64,000 nucleotides of DNA from Isoetes taiwanensis (taxonomy: Eukaryota > Streptophyta > Lycopodiopsida > Isoetales > Isoetaceae): the NCBI GenBank assembly GCA_021234155.1, contig JAJEKV010000053.1, forward strand, positions 7,393,424 to 7,457,423, in the 5' to 3' direction. This document shows, in pieces, positions 1 through 12,211 of this stretch. The first letter of the stretch is position 1. Each line of letters opens with the position of its first letter. Position numbers and translations under genes: made by a program. The notes under the pieces were generated by a model. It was not told the DNA's origin. It made no database searches and saw nothing but the letters and a program-made list of their open reading frames with translations.

Positions 1-925
1 AGGGGAAGGAAAAGGGGAAGGCTGATTATCATGGCTACTTGAAGGACCTGGACTTACCTGGCTGCCCGAGGGCTCCATAACATGAAGAGATCTGAGAATT
101 TCTTCATTTAGGTCTGCCATGACACGGTTAACTTGGGAATTCCACTCGGATTCTCTTGTCTGCTTGTCGTCGGCAGCCAAGGGATTCCACTCTTGCTCCT
201 CAACACCCTCCAAGCCATAAACAGTTGCTATAGTCTTGGTATATTTGGCAATTTTAGCATCCCTGTCCTTTTCCCACTCGGCATTCCTCCTAGCAACATA
301 CTGCAAAGATATTTCCCGCTCTTTGCCTCCTTGTCTCAAGCTATCGACCCCTTCATATCAGAGACCCGTTCCCAACCAATCTTCATTGCATGGTCTTGGC
401 ATCTTCTGAGATATCTTCTTTGATTTCTGAGATACCTGTACTCGGGGTCCATCCTGTAGGAAATATGATAAGCCGATAGGTCGCGGTTTGGCCTTCTCTT
501 CTGCTTTGTTGTTGCCTGCCTTCGTCTACCCACTGGAGCTCCTTCCACAACAACGTCCAGGTTATGCACATTGCTCATATGTGCCTGGAGCCTCAATCTT
601 TTTTCGGTGTCCCATACACAACTAGGGGACTAAGCAAAGAATGCCTCTTTTTCTTGAGGGAGTAGTAGTATGCTTGCTTCATGTGACGCCTCTATTTTTG
701 AAGTCGCCATCACCGAAAAGCCGCTTCAACCTCAGGAGGTAAACGCTCCCCTGTGCCTTCTTCCTCTTCTTCTGCCTGTGCTTTCTTCGCAGATCCCTTC
801 TTTGCCCCCTTTTGAGAAGCAACCGGATCCTTCCCCTTCTCGGCTGCTGCAGCTTTCCTTTCTTCATAGCTGGGCTGGTACTCACTATCAGAGTCGGAAA
901 GGCTCTCACTATCTGATGGCATTGC
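1..925 (-). pseudogene. degenerate unknown gene, Ser/Asp-rich N-terminus, partial
   Basis: I do not recognise this family. On the minus strand coding sequence appears to begin at an ATG near 922 with an acidic Ser/Asp-rich leader (MPSDSESLSDSDSEY), then a Lys/Ala/Glu-rich stretch. It continues through two further frames to the left window edge. The middle part (336-605) is strongly basic, with repeated Arg/Tyr residues. The last part (1 to about 350) reads openly to the edge with charged, helix-like composition and no ATG of its own. Breaks are visible: a TGA near 710, an in-frame TAG at 630-632 where CAG would give Gln, and a one-base shift near 350. The pattern suits a decayed transposon gag-like gene or an unknown nuclear protein. 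It is truncated by the window. Confidence 0.35.
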
Positions 926-1221
926 GCTGGTGCCCAAGATTCCACAGAAATAGAGCTTTGCTCTGTGGCAGCCCTGCCCTTCAATGCAAGCGGCCCAAGC
1001 CGGCGCCAGATGAACGGAGTTTGAGTTTCGGTTTGATCAGGTGGGAGTGCGAGCAGCAAGGAACTAACACTCAGCGCCTTCACCCGCGAAGAAGAACTCG
1101 AAGAACTCGGCCATAGCCAAAAAACAGTGAAGCTCGTGGGTTCAAACAGGTTTACACGTGGCAAAGAGCCATTGGCTCTTCTACACCATTAGATTTCATT
1201 TCAAATTAAAAAATATGCTTC

Positions 1222-1271
1222 ATATGGGACTCTTCGACTATGATTGATATGGGACTCTTCAACTATGATTG
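1222..1271. repeat. 25-bp direct repeat, two copies
   Basis: Two adjacent copies of a 25-bp unit (starts atatgggactcttc) differ by one base. The stretch from about 1170 to 1430 around it shows no gene. Confidence 0.8.
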
Positions 1272-1435
1272 ATGTACCATTTAATAGTATAACACGCAAT
1301 GCAAGGGAATAATATCACATGATTGAGGTTCCATGCAATCCACTATCCTTATCTAAATTGCATGGCATTGTTCCATTGTCATTGGTGCAACATTTTCTGC
1401 CAAGCTTCCTAATTATTTGCCATTGCACCTAGTTG

Positions 1436-3025
1436 TCCAGACTAACCACCACACCTTGTTGTCCAGGTCTAACACTTCGAATGGTTGTCTAGGTTTACCA
1501 CTAGACATGGTTGTCCAGGCTAACCATTGCACTTGCATGTCCAAGTTTACCATCTCAAGTGCATGTCCAGGTTTACCACTAGACTAACTTGTCTAGGTTT
1601 ACCACTAGACATGCTTGTCCAGGCTAATTATTGCACTTGCATGTCCAAGTTTACCATCTCAAGTGCATGTCCAGGTTTACCACTAGGCTAATTTGTCTAG
1701 GTTTACCACTAGACATGCTTGTCCATCTCAAGTGCATGTCCAAGTTCACCATCTCAAGTGCATGTCCAGGTTTACCATCTCAAGAACATGTCCAGGTTTA
1801 CCACTAGACATGGTTGTCCAGGTTTGGGTCTTTTTTTATTGGTGGTGTACAATAAAACAGTCCAGGACATAGGGTGCTGGTTGCCCTTCAAGCTACCCTT
1901 CATTGCCCTTCCCTTGCCCTTCATTGCCCTTCAAAAAATACTGGGATGTTCTTTAGTTATGTATAACATAATGAGCATATTGGTAATGTGAAGCCCTGAT
2001 CACACATGTTACCTATGAAGGTGCTGATTTAGTGCTTGAATTTCGTTTTTTTGTACACCACTAGCAAAAAAACACCCGTTTACCATCTCAAGTTCATGTC
2101 CAGGTTTACCACTAGACTAACTTGTCTAGGTTTACCACTAGACATGCTTGTCCAGGTTTACCATCTCAAGTTCATGTCCAGGTTTACCACTAGACTAACT
2201 TGTCTAGGTTTACCACTAGACATGCTTGTCCAGGCTAACCATTGCACTTGCATGTCCAGGTTTACCATCTCAAGTTCATGTCCAGGTTTACCACTAGACT
2301 AACTTGTCTAGGTTTACCACTAGACATGGTTGTCCAGGTTTACCATCTCAAGAACTTGTCCAGGTTTACCACTATACATGGTTGTCCATGTTTACCATCT
2401 CAAGTTCATGTCCAGGTTTACCACTAGACTAACTTGTCTAGGTTTACCACTAGACATGGTTGTCCAGGTTTTCCATCTCAAGTTCATGTCTAGGTTTACC
2501 ACTAGACTAACTTGTCTAGGTTTACCACTAGACATGCTTGTCCAGGCTAACCATTGCACTTGCATGTCCAAGTTTACCATCTCAAGTGCATGTCCAGGTT
2601 TACCACTAGACTAACTTGTCTAGGTTTACCACTAGACATGGTTGTCCAGGCTAACCATTGCACTTGCATGTCCAAGTTTACCATCTCAAGAACTTGTCCG
2701 TGGTTTACCATCTCAAGTGCATGTCCAAGTTTACCATCTCAAGTGCATGTCCAGGTTTACCATCTCAAGAACTTGTCTAGGTTTACCACTAGAGATGGTT
2801 GTCCAGGTTAACCATGGTTGTCTAGGCTAACCATCTCAAGTGCATATCCAGGTTTACCACTAGACTAACTTGTCTAGGTTTACCACTAGACATGCTTGTC
2901 CAGGCTAACCATTGCACTTGCATGTCCAAGTTTACCATCTCAAGAACTTGTCCAGGTTTACCAATGTAGAATGACATGGTTGTCCAAGTTTACCAATGTA
3001 GAATGTCCAGGTTTATCAATGTAGA
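1436..3025. repeat. minisatellite array of about 26-bp monomers with higher-order pattern
   Basis: About sixty monomers share the core tgtccaggtttacca. Each monomer ends in one of a few variants (ctagactaac, ctagacatg, ttgcacttg, tctcaagtg). Four variant monomers recur in the same order at several places (for example near 1585, 2115, 2200, 2508, 2610 and 2870), which makes a loose higher-order repeat of about 104 bp. A unique gap lies at about 1830-2080. Because the monomer is not a multiple of three, reading frames across it are by-products rather than genes. The array fades out into single tgtagaatg units near 3025. Confidence 0.9.
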
Positions 3026-3433
3026 ATGTAGAATGTTGTGCAGGCAGAATGAACATCAATGTAGAGACCTTGGCCTACGGATGTTGGAATTTTATGTCAG
3101 GCTAAGGAGGAAGATAGAAAAGATTGCTTTACCTACAAACTCAACTCAAGCATGGGACCCGGGTGTTGTCAACGTTTAAGAAACAAGAAAAACCAGTTTG
3201 TTGAAGCAAATGAGTTATTTCTTTCAATACCAATTGTTTATATATACCTAAATGAGTTTCAAACTAAACTGCTTTTGACCTAAAAAACCAAATGACAAGA
3301 ATAATTTTCAAAAAAGAAGTCATTTCATTTATAAAAAAAAAAGCCCGCAGGCGATTAACATGTAGAGAATGTACCAGAGGGTTCACAAAATTACAAAAGG
3401 TACATTCTGCACCAAAAAATGAGCTTAGAGAGC

Positions 3434-3852
3434 TTAGAGAAGCTTCTTCAGTTCTTCAAACTCGGCTTCATCCTCCGAGTAATCAAAACAGGTACCTGCA
3501 GTGGAGGCTTTAGAGGAGACTTCCTCATCTTCAATTCCCTCTTCCTCGGACTCCTCAGAAGAAGGCACGTCAAAAAAGACCTCAGAAGACTCAGAGTCTT
3601 CTGAGGCCTCCTCCTCCTCACAAGAGGTGTAATCAAAGGAATCAGAGGAGGCGGAGGTGTAGGCAGAGGAATCAGAGGAGGCGGAGTAATCCATGCAGGA
3701 TTCAGAATCTGACACCTCAAATGGCCCGGAATTACCAGGTGGCATCAGCAAGGACAAAGCCTGCACAAAAGGCACATCCAGTAATTTTCTCCTCTTAGGA
3801 GAAGAAGAAGAAGAAAGCTCCCTTCCACGCCAATCGCCTTCGACATCTTCCT
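3434..3852 (-). CDS. acidic Ser/Glu-rich protein, probable 3' terminal exon
   Basis: The minus strand reads openly from a good splice acceptor (tttgccatag, junction near 3852) to a TAA at 3434-3436. The peptide has a Ser run followed by a basic cluster (PKRRK, possibly a nuclear localisation signal). It ends in about 80 residues dominated by Glu, Asp and Ser (for example SEESEEEGIEDEE). I do not recognise a family. The 5' exon would lie rightward: a Pro/His-rich open frame starts with an ATG at 4232 and runs to about 3990, but I cannot prove the join. It could be a small nuclear or chromatin-type protein, or an ORF1 of a mobile element. Confidence 0.35.
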
Positions 3853-3939
3853 ATGGCAAATGAAAATTTGCGCTAGTATATAACCTAAAAATTGTGATGT
3901 CAACCTAAAAAATTCGTATATATAACCTACAAAATTCGT

Positions 3940-3999
3940 GATTTTTCGTGGACATTTCCCCCATAACTCGATTTTTCGTGGACATTTCCCCATAATAGT
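3940..3999. repeat. 30-bp direct repeat, two copies
   Basis: The unit gatttttcgtggacatttcc occurs at 3940 and again at 3970. It lies in the presumed intron upstream of the acidic exon. Confidence 0.8.
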
Positions 4000-4599
4000 G
4001 CCGCCGCGGAACGGCGCCATAATGGCCAGCCGAGGCCATTGCGGGAGCGGGTACGGAGGTGATGATTGAGGAGACGAGTCAATTCCTTAAGCGGGTGCGA
4101 GCAGTCCCTTTCCTTCGGTTCCAAACTTCCAATCCATAGCATGGGACTCGGATGCATGCCTCGGATAGCGGATGGGCCATCCGGGATGGCCGATGGATGA
4201 TGCATTGGCGGGGCGATGGCTACCGGATCCATGGCCGAGCTTACCACGAATTCCTGCCGGGGTTTACCACATCCCGGAGTAGGAATACGGCGCTCCCAAA
4301 ACAAAGGGCTGGAATGGAATCATGAACGCCGGAACTGTAATCGCTGGAGTAGAATCGAAGCTCTATCTTCAAATATATCTTCAATTGAAGCTCTATCTTC
4401 AAATAGGGAACGAAGGGAACCAAATGGATGCCCACATCACATTGCAGATCGGAATTTGCAGATCGGATTTGGACAAAGCTGGCAGGTCGGATTGCTTATT
4501 GCAAGTTGGATTGCTTGTCAGATTACTTGTTGCAGGTCGGATTGCCTGTTAGGTCGAATTGCTGGGCGAATTACAGAGTCTAAGTAGGAATTACAGTGT

Positions 4600-7500
4600 T
4601 GAAGCAAGCTTCTCTGTGAAAAACATGCAAGCAAACCACAAAAAGATTAATGAGTAGTGGAAAAGCAGATTTTACGAGACAGGTCTCTTATTATAATCCG
4701 CTTCTTATAAAGAAGCTGTGGAAAAGTAATTTTTTTAAGACATGTCACAAGAATGACATGGCACCTCAAATGCTGTCTTATAGTTTTTAGACAGCCAGAT
4801 TTTAAGCCAGCCGTGGAAAAAGGGCCTTAAAAGCAAGGATAAATCTGACCTATAGCATTGAGGCTCAAAATCTGATCTGCAGCATTGTGCTCAAAACCCG
4901 ATCTGTACATCTGATGTGGGCATATGCCGCAATTCACAGATGCGGCAATTCTTTGTGTTTCTTGAGATAATATCCATTTTGCAAAACCTCTTGCATGGAG
5001 GCATGAAAGGATCCCTGTGGCCCTGACTCAAACATGGATTCAGGTGGTATTCAGAGGGAAAATCTAAGAGGAGTGGGAAGATCAAAGTGGAGAGCAATTG
5101 CAGAAGCAGAAGGGGGGCGATCCGGGCGGAAGGTGTCACTAAGGAGACTCTGCTCTGCTGCACGGAATGGCGAGCTTTCATGGCATTTAAAGAACAAAAG
5201 GAGTAAGACTCTCTTCTAATTTAAAACGTAGTGCTCGGCATTACAAAAAGTAGTACTTGCATGTTAATTAAGGTACACGTTGAAGGGGACTTGCCACCAT
5301 CTGCCAGCCCCCTTTTTTTTTCTTTTGCAAAACATGTCATTTAGGGGATCTAGTGATGCCTTCTCAACTAGCATCACATGTTGCCGACTTAAGCCTTCTC
5401 GACTTGGGAGTCGAGAAGGTATAATGTTCAATTCTTTTAACTTCTATTTTTATTTCTTAACGTTTAAAGTATAACTTTATTTCTTAATAATTAGTTTTAT
5501 TATTTAGTATTTATTTCTTAATAATTAATTTTATTAATGTGGGCAATTTACTAGTAACAAATAGATGCGCTAAGATTTGCACATTTTAGCCTTTATTTTT
5601 GGTCAAGATTCTAGTGGTGCTTCAATTTTACCAATTTCCAGGTGTGTCCCAAATCCACCTAAAAGTGATTCTAATTTTACACCCTAGTTTGGGGGTGTAA
5701 AATTAACAAGACGAAGATTTTTCGATAATTTTGGGCCCTAAAATGGGTCATGCAATTGTAAATTGATGGCCATTTTTTAATTGAACCCCAATTTAAGGTT
5801 TTTTTAGGGAATCTTTGAAAGTATTTTTTTGTGGTGCAAACGCATGTCATTAGTGTGTCAATATTAGTTTATAAACAATGGTCTACAAGCAATAATGGTC
5901 TCATAGTCGCACTCTATTTTGGAATAGAAAATCACGCTATTCTGGAATAGTCTCGTCCTCTCATGCTATTGGAATAGGAAATGGAAGTAAACATATTTAC
6001 ACTATTCTAAGATAGTCTCATAGTCCCATTTTATTTCAGAGTAGAAAATGAATCGTAAAGATATTTCAAATACGAAATAGGGTCCCGGTGGAAGACAAGA
6101 GTGCATGGATCATAAGAACAATATCTAATAGTTCCTTGAAAAATAATGTAATGCTTTTCATTTTTTTCTCTATGTGATGCATTCTCTTTTTCATGTCAAA
6201 ATGGTAGATGCTTACTATTCTAAAGCATGTGTAAATCAACAAGTGAAAAGGTTCATTCTTATTTAATGTTAGCTAATAACTTAGTATAAATTTAGCCCCT
6301 CTTTTCTGCTTGAATGGTAAAAATAGTTTTTGGGCTAAAAAAGCCTTAGATTAAATTGTAATCACCAAATTTCGTCGATCACTCCTAAAAATGCCATATC
6401 TAGAGGTTTATGTATTTCAAATTTATGCACCACTTCTAAAAGAGCCATATTTTTAGGTTCACAGTTCATATTTTATGCACCAATTATATTCTGAAGGTGA
6501 ACATGTTGTTTTAAGAGGGAAACCTCAAACAGAACCATGCGCAAAGTCGAATAACTAGTTTAACTAGACTGAAAAATAAGAAACGCTCTTTGCAAACTCA
6601 ATATATCTCTCATATCTTCACTTATTTTAGCCCATCTTTTTGTAATAATGTATATGGTGAAGCATACTTCACTCATGTACTCCTCTCCTTCCTCATAGAT
6701 GTGCTCATATCTTGTCATATCACTACAGTGGCCCCTTGCTTAACTAGTTTTATATGCTTTTTAAGTTAGTACTAGTAAACGTGTGCCCGGCAACCTGGCA
6801 TGTGTTTTTACTCGGACTTTAACGTCCATATCTGCAATGTGTTTTTACTCGGACTTTAACGTCCATATGTGCAACTTCGACAACAATGCATGTTTATATT
6901 GGCAAGAATAGATATTATTTGTTTTTGTAATTATTTTTGTGTCTAATAACATAATCATCAATGTATTCACTTTGCATTTATGAATTTTAATAGAAAAAAC
7001 AATGCTTTATAAGGAATGTGGGGGCAGTTAAATCTACTTTTAAAGACAAAAATTTGAAAAGATAGATCCAAAACTTATGCTCAAAATGTCACCCCTAGAG
7101 GGAGTTAAGTACATCAACAAACAATAGATAGAGAAATGCAAAACACAAAATTTTGTCATGGTTCATTGGCATACTTTAGTTCATAATAGAACTCTAAATA
7201 TACATCTCCACATGGCGCACATCATCAAAGGGCCTAATCTTGTACTTTATTGGATGCTCCCATGATATCTTCACTTCTTCGACAATATAGTATCTTAGCC
7301 GAGTTACGAAACGTACGTTATTGTCTGGCAATTGCAATTGTGTCTGGCATTGCTGCCGCATAAGTATGGGCATATGTTGACATAGGCATTTAATGTAAGG
7401 CTGCTTACTCAAAGTTATTACCCATTATAACTTTTATGGAATGCATGGCGAAGTTATTTTAGTTGTGGATCCCTCAAAGGTGTGCTCGGAAATGTGAGAA

Positions 7501-9690
7501 CTACATCCTTTTTAAGTAAGTGGATGTAAATATGCTTCAAAGAAGAAGAAGAAAGGTTCAAAATTACACAATTTAAAACTGAGGAAAACAGATACACTTG
7601 TATAACATAGACCAATTTTAAAATTGTGATGTATGTTTGATAGTGCAGTCGGTCTTGCGTTGGACGTTAAAAATACTCCCCTTAAGAAGAACAAAGAAAT
7701 AGAAAATGGAACAAAAAAGTCCATCAATATTAGTCTACAAACAATGAATCTTGAGCGTGGAAAACTAGCTAATTCACATGAACATGAACCACTATATTAG
7801 CAAGCACAGGTTTAGCAAATTAGAAATAGGACTATATGAACCATTGTCACTAATCGGAGAAACACGAGATTAACAATCTTGCAAATGGGCTGAGGTTTTG
7901 AATGATAGCCAGATGGATCATGCCATGCCTAAGACTAGAATGAATTGAATTAGGTGTGGCGTAAGACTAGAGCCGGGGGCGATTTTTGAGAGGACAAAAC
8001 AACCATTGAACATGGGCATATTCCCAAAGATATGCCCTATCCCAAAACCACAGCCGTCCAACCCAAGTCAAGATGGGGTCAAAACCCCATTTCCACGTCA
8101 CCCTAAGGTGCATCAGAAAGTATTCGATTGGAGTCAAATGCGTACATACTGAGTGCTTAACACCAACTACACAGATTGCAGGAAAGACGAACACACTGAC
8201 TGCTTAACAACAAGTACACAAATTGAAGAAAGACCATCCCTGTTCAACAATGCCCACTTCTAACACCAAAATACATGTGAAGACAGATTGCAATAGAGCG
8301 AGGATGCACTGCAGCACCCAGCAGCATGTCCCCTGATGCCTAGCCTAAGCAACACAGAAGGAGCCTAAATACACACTGTAAAAGAGCAGAAGAGGGCAAA
8401 ACAAAACAAGGAATGCAAGAATGGGGATTTGAACCCCACCGATTAAATCGGTACCAGATTTCATGAATGAAGCCTCCATTTACCATCACTGCCATTACAC
8501 CAACAACAGAAGGAGCCTGCATACACTGTAAATCTTCTTATACAGTAATGGCAAATTTTGTACATGCATACCCCACAAACGAGGAACTTTATGTACGGTG
8601 TAGATCAAGGAATAAAGGGTGCATATGCCTATCTAACAGCTCTCGCTGCCCTACATCACCCCCGTGTGAATATGCACCCAAACCAAAGGGGTTTTCAGGG
8701 GGGGGTTTAATTATAAGTGTGAAGGTTAATGGTTTGTGTTATGAAATTTTTTTTGGCCCCTTCGGGGCCTTGGAAAAATTATTCATATTTTTTAAAGAAA
8801 AAGATCGACATATAATAAGAACATAAATTTTGTGCTAAATCGAAGTGCTATTATTGTGTTTGAAATACCAAGATGATTGCATGGATCAACAACTTGCCAT
8901 AATTCCACATTCCACGCTATAAATAATGTTCTTATCTAGTCACGTGGCAAGATATTTGCAATGAAAAATAAATTCTACAATCCACATTCTATGCTACAAA
9001 AAATGTTGGTATGGACTTGGAGTTCTTCGTATGGAGTCATGCACAATATGGAGTGATGCTGAGGATGAGGAAGGAATATCTAACATTCTTTATAAAGAAC
9101 ATAACATCTGGATAAAGGACATGACATCACTTTCACCACTTTGGTTATTGCTAGGCTAGATTTCTATTTTTAAGAAGAGGATTCATGGGGAGTTCCTCTC
9201 TTCTATATACTCTTGATTTCCAGTCCCAACTAACAAACTAACACATAAGATCTTAAAACTCCAACTATGAAACTAGCACACAAGATTTTAAAAATGAGAA
9301 AGTTGAAGCACATGTATATATAACCAGCAAAAGGTATTCCTTATTTTACAACCTTGTGGTTTATTGGATTTCTAACAAGGAGCGTGTAATCCTCCTCAGC
9401 TTTCTTTTTTGCTTCCTGCATCATGAGATTGATTGAGAAACTAAAAAGGATACTGAGAAACTTGGGTAAGAAGAGCGTATGCATGGTGAAAATAAAAAAA
9501 TCAATGCAAACAAATGCTTACTTCATGATCACATAACCCATGAATTGTGCAGACTTCTAGAATGCCACAGCCTCAACAAAATGCAGCTACTGGAAACCAG
9601 CTTCTGTAGATGGAACTGAGAAAACAAAGTTTGTGATGTTGATGGAAGTCCAAATGAAATTGCAATAGAAGATTCACAACAGAACATATG
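4600..9690. other. gene-free AT-rich stretch
   Basis: I see no supported gene in this 5-kb stretch. Open frames are short, lack family features and have no convincing splice context. Small structures include a 37-bp direct repeat (6801-6837 and 6838-6874) and a diverged direct repeat containing acagaaggagcct (near 8348 and 8503). On the minus strand near 8428-8445 there is a tRNA T-arm or B-box-like piece (ggttcaaatcc), without a matching A box or acceptor stem. Confidence 0.6.
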
Positions 9691-9696
9691 GCAGTG

Positions 9697-9817
9697 GGGT
9701 AGAATGCATTATACAGCCCCCCTCCCTTGTGTCGCTGATATCTGACCCTCCAGGCTTGGATTGGAGGGCTGGGATTGTGCCACGTCGGAGGGGGGGGCTG
9801 TATAATGCATTCGTCCC
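9697..9817. mobile_element. 121-bp MITE, hAT-type (8-bp target duplication)
   Basis: The ends form an inverted repeat of about 26 bp (left gggtagaatgcattatacag; right its complement with two mismatches), each running into a C or G homopolymer tract. The element is flanked on both sides by the same 8 bases, tggcagtg (9689-9696 and 9818-9825). An 8-bp duplication is the hallmark of hAT-superfamily insertion. The 70-bp interior has no coding capacity, so it is a non-autonomous MITE. Confidence 0.85.
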
Positions 9818-10060
9818 TGGCAGTGGAATGGATCGATTAATGTTGCTGCATTGTGCAGCTAAAAGCGATACTGAGAAATAATTGATACTGAAGAAACATT
9901 TGAAAACAGAGCATTTTCAGATATAATATACTTGAAATTTGATCGAATACTTAAATATGAAACAGAGGCACAACAAATTTAAGCGTGGATATGAAATACA
10001 GAGTAAGTTTGGTACCTGGAGAGCCAATCGCCTGTAAACTGCTTTGCTTGGACAAATCTC

Positions 10061-10568
10061 CTAGTGTGTTGCCGGAATGCTCCCCTCCAATGCATTATCT
10101 GCCAGATTTAAGGTTTGTAGATTCTTCAGCAACCCCAGTGTGGCCGGAATGGTGCCGGATAATTTGTTGGAGTTTAGAGACAGCTCCTGCAAATTCGTTA
10201 GCTTGTCTAATCCAGCTGGAATAGGGCCCGAAAGCTGCATTGTCCAGATTCAAAATTTCGAGATTGACAAGCTTGGATAGATCTGATGGAAAAGCACCTC
10301 CAATCCCACACAAGTCTTCTTCCCCTTCTGTAAACAGAGTACAAGAGAGATCGAGCTGTTTGAGATTAGAAAGGCCGAAGAATGCAGCAGGGATGGGACC
10401 ATTGAGCCCTGTATTGGATGCCAACTCAAGGCCATGGAACGAACCAAAGAATGCAGGAATGGTGCCTGAGAGACGGGGATTACTAGAAAGGGAGAGTATT
10501 TTGAGCTTGGTGAGCTTAGAAAACGAACTGGGTATGGCTCCATTGAAGCCAGATGCAGCCGGAGACAT
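10061..10568 (-). pseudogene. leucine-rich-repeat protein fragment, frameshifted
   Basis: The minus strand encodes about five or six plant-type LRRs with the LxxLxxLxLxxNxLxGxIP pattern (for example FNGAIPSSF, NGPIPAAFFGL, GPIPAGLDKL, SGTIPATLG). It ends at a TAG at 10061-10063. A one-base shift near 10,230 moves the reading from one frame to another in the middle of a repeat, after the LEILNLDNA segment. No kinase, transmembrane segment or signal peptide is seen. The 5' part would lie beyond 10,568, and the copia element is inserted 190 bp upstream at 10,757. This resembles the extracellular repeats of receptor-like or PII-2-like proteins. The fragment is too short to name. Confidence 0.7.
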
Positions 10569-10757
10569 ACCTAGAGCTGCATAATCATCTGAAACAGACG
10601 TGCCGCCCCTTTGCGCTCTAACTTTAATGGATCTCTTATCTCTGCTGCCCTTCCGGCTTGAAACCCCTTGCCATCAAAATGTGAGCTCAAGGAAGAACTC
10701 GCCTAAATTGCCGCATCATCGATCCAAGGGAAGACATTTCAATGCAATCGTCCATCC

Positions 10758-12122
10758 TGATGAAACATGCAACAGGAATAAAGCAAACACAAGTGAACTG
10801 ATAGCACAAAGCAGAATAAGACGCACAAGAACTGGTGATTGTTCCATTGATCAGATGTGGTACTTATACACTTGTCATAATAGATACGCGCACTTTATTG
10901 GCTCCCGGAACCGAGTTCGCGAACCAATCGGGTTCGCCTGTTTAACCCCACGGATTCGCCCAGCGAACCCGTTAGGTTGACGGGCACCGAGGTGGCGCTT
11001 ACCCACCGGTTCGCCCAAGCCGTAACCCGAACCGTGGTTAAGGGCGAGGCAGGTGTCGGATCAGGTCGAGCAGAGGGCGCTGCCGGATCGCCAGGCGTGG
11101 TCCGATGAATCTCGGCCGGGTATGGATCCGCAAGTGTATGAATCTCGCCGGGCCGGGTATGGATCTGCTGGGTATGAATCTGCTGGGTATGGATCTGCTG
11201 CTGCCGGAGCTTGAGAATGAAGAGCTTGGGCTTGGCCCTGATTTAGCATTAACCTAATTCCTTGCTGCTGCTGTGGGGAAGAAGACGGCGCCGGAGCAGA
11301 TATGGCGATTCCATGGCCGTGAAGTGCAAAAATTGGGCTCCCCCTTCCCAGCACGAATTGCTGTACCTCCGGAACGCCATAGCCTCCACCCCTTTATTCT
11401 TCATATATGCCTTCTCAAACAGATCTTCATATATGTTCTTCTCGAACAGATGTTGGAGGCTGGGTCGCTCAACCAGCATGTCTTCTATAGAGTGTGCGGG
11501 CAAATTTCTAACTGGAGCCAGAGGCTAGTTCGCAAGGGAAAGCCATAACTTATGCCTCTGCCATCTGCAAAACGGCGAAGAATCACAGCTTTGTCTCTGG
11601 ACTTTTCTGTAAATGCTTCCGACTTTGTATTTTTTCTGTAGATGCTTGCCCATATCTCTAGCTCTATATGTTTTCTGTAGATAGCCTGTCTAGATTAATG
11701 CAGATAATGCTCTATGGCAAAGAATCCATAGCTAGACAACTTTCCATAACTAACCGGAGTGCCCAAATCTCTAGCTTAGTTGCTTTAAGCATAGTGTATT
11801 CTTGCCGGAACAGCCGTGGCCGGCAGAACCTCCCCCGCGCTTAACCCTGGTTCGGGTTCGCCCAAGCGAACCCGGTGGGTAGCGCCACCTCAGCGCCACG
11901 TCAACCTAACGGGTTCGCCTGGGCGAATCCGTGGGTTCGCTTAAGCGAATTTTCTGGGTTCGCTTGGGCGAACCCGGCTGGCTCCCGAACTCAATTTCGG
12001 GAGCCGATCGAAGCACCGATAATAGATAGGTACATCAACCAAAACGGTAAGTACCAACTTCCTATAATCAGTCACCAACTTCCCATGATTACAGGCGTAA
12101 ACTTCTTAGATTACATAAATCT
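10758..12122 (-). repeat. 3' LTR of the copia element, split by a MULE
   Basis: Bases 10758-10886 and 12029 to about 12122 together match the 226-bp LTR at 16403-16628 almost base for base. The gap is the Mutator-like insertion plus its duplicated target. The inner edge is imprecise because the last bases differ from the other LTR. I see no clear polypurine tract next to it. Confidence 0.88.
10887..12018. mobile_element. non-autonomous Mutator-like element (long TIRs, 9-10-bp duplication)
   Basis: A 1,132-bp insertion splits the copia LTR. Its ends are imperfect inverted repeats about 165-185 bp long (about 10887-11050 and 11835-12018), both rich in the octamer gggttcgc and its complement. 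Both sides carry ataatagata (10877-10886 and 12019-12028), while the intact LTR holds this sequence once, so the target duplication is 9 or 10 bp. Long TIRs plus a 9-bp duplication define MULEs. The interior (11060-11830) has no transposase. It has a short direct repeat (gggtatggatctgctg) near 11,156-11,202 and open frames of unclear meaning. Confidence 0.85.
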
Positions 12123-12211
12123 ACTTAAAATAAGAAGTTTATTAAAAAATTAACCCCTACTGAAACAAATGCACTGAAATAAACTGAAGGTCTTCAAGAC
12201 AGCAACAAGTG

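Noticed and set aside
679-1164. 161-residue Ser/Leu/Arg-rich minus-strand ORF
   Set aside because: It is an alternative frame of the acidic Ser/Asp-rich coding remnant, which has the more protein-like composition.
2036-2830. Overlapping open frames of 60-95 codons across the minisatellite
   Set aside because: They follow the repeat in several frames at once and encode only repeated motifs; the monomer length is not a multiple of three.
1436-3025. CRISPR array
   Set aside because: Repeats are contiguous variants without unique spacers, in a plant-type genome, and there are no cas genes.
8400-8500. tRNA gene or SINE from the ggttcaaatcc motif on the minus strand
   Set aside because: Only a T-arm-like piece is present; no A box, acceptor stem or anticodon arm could be paired.
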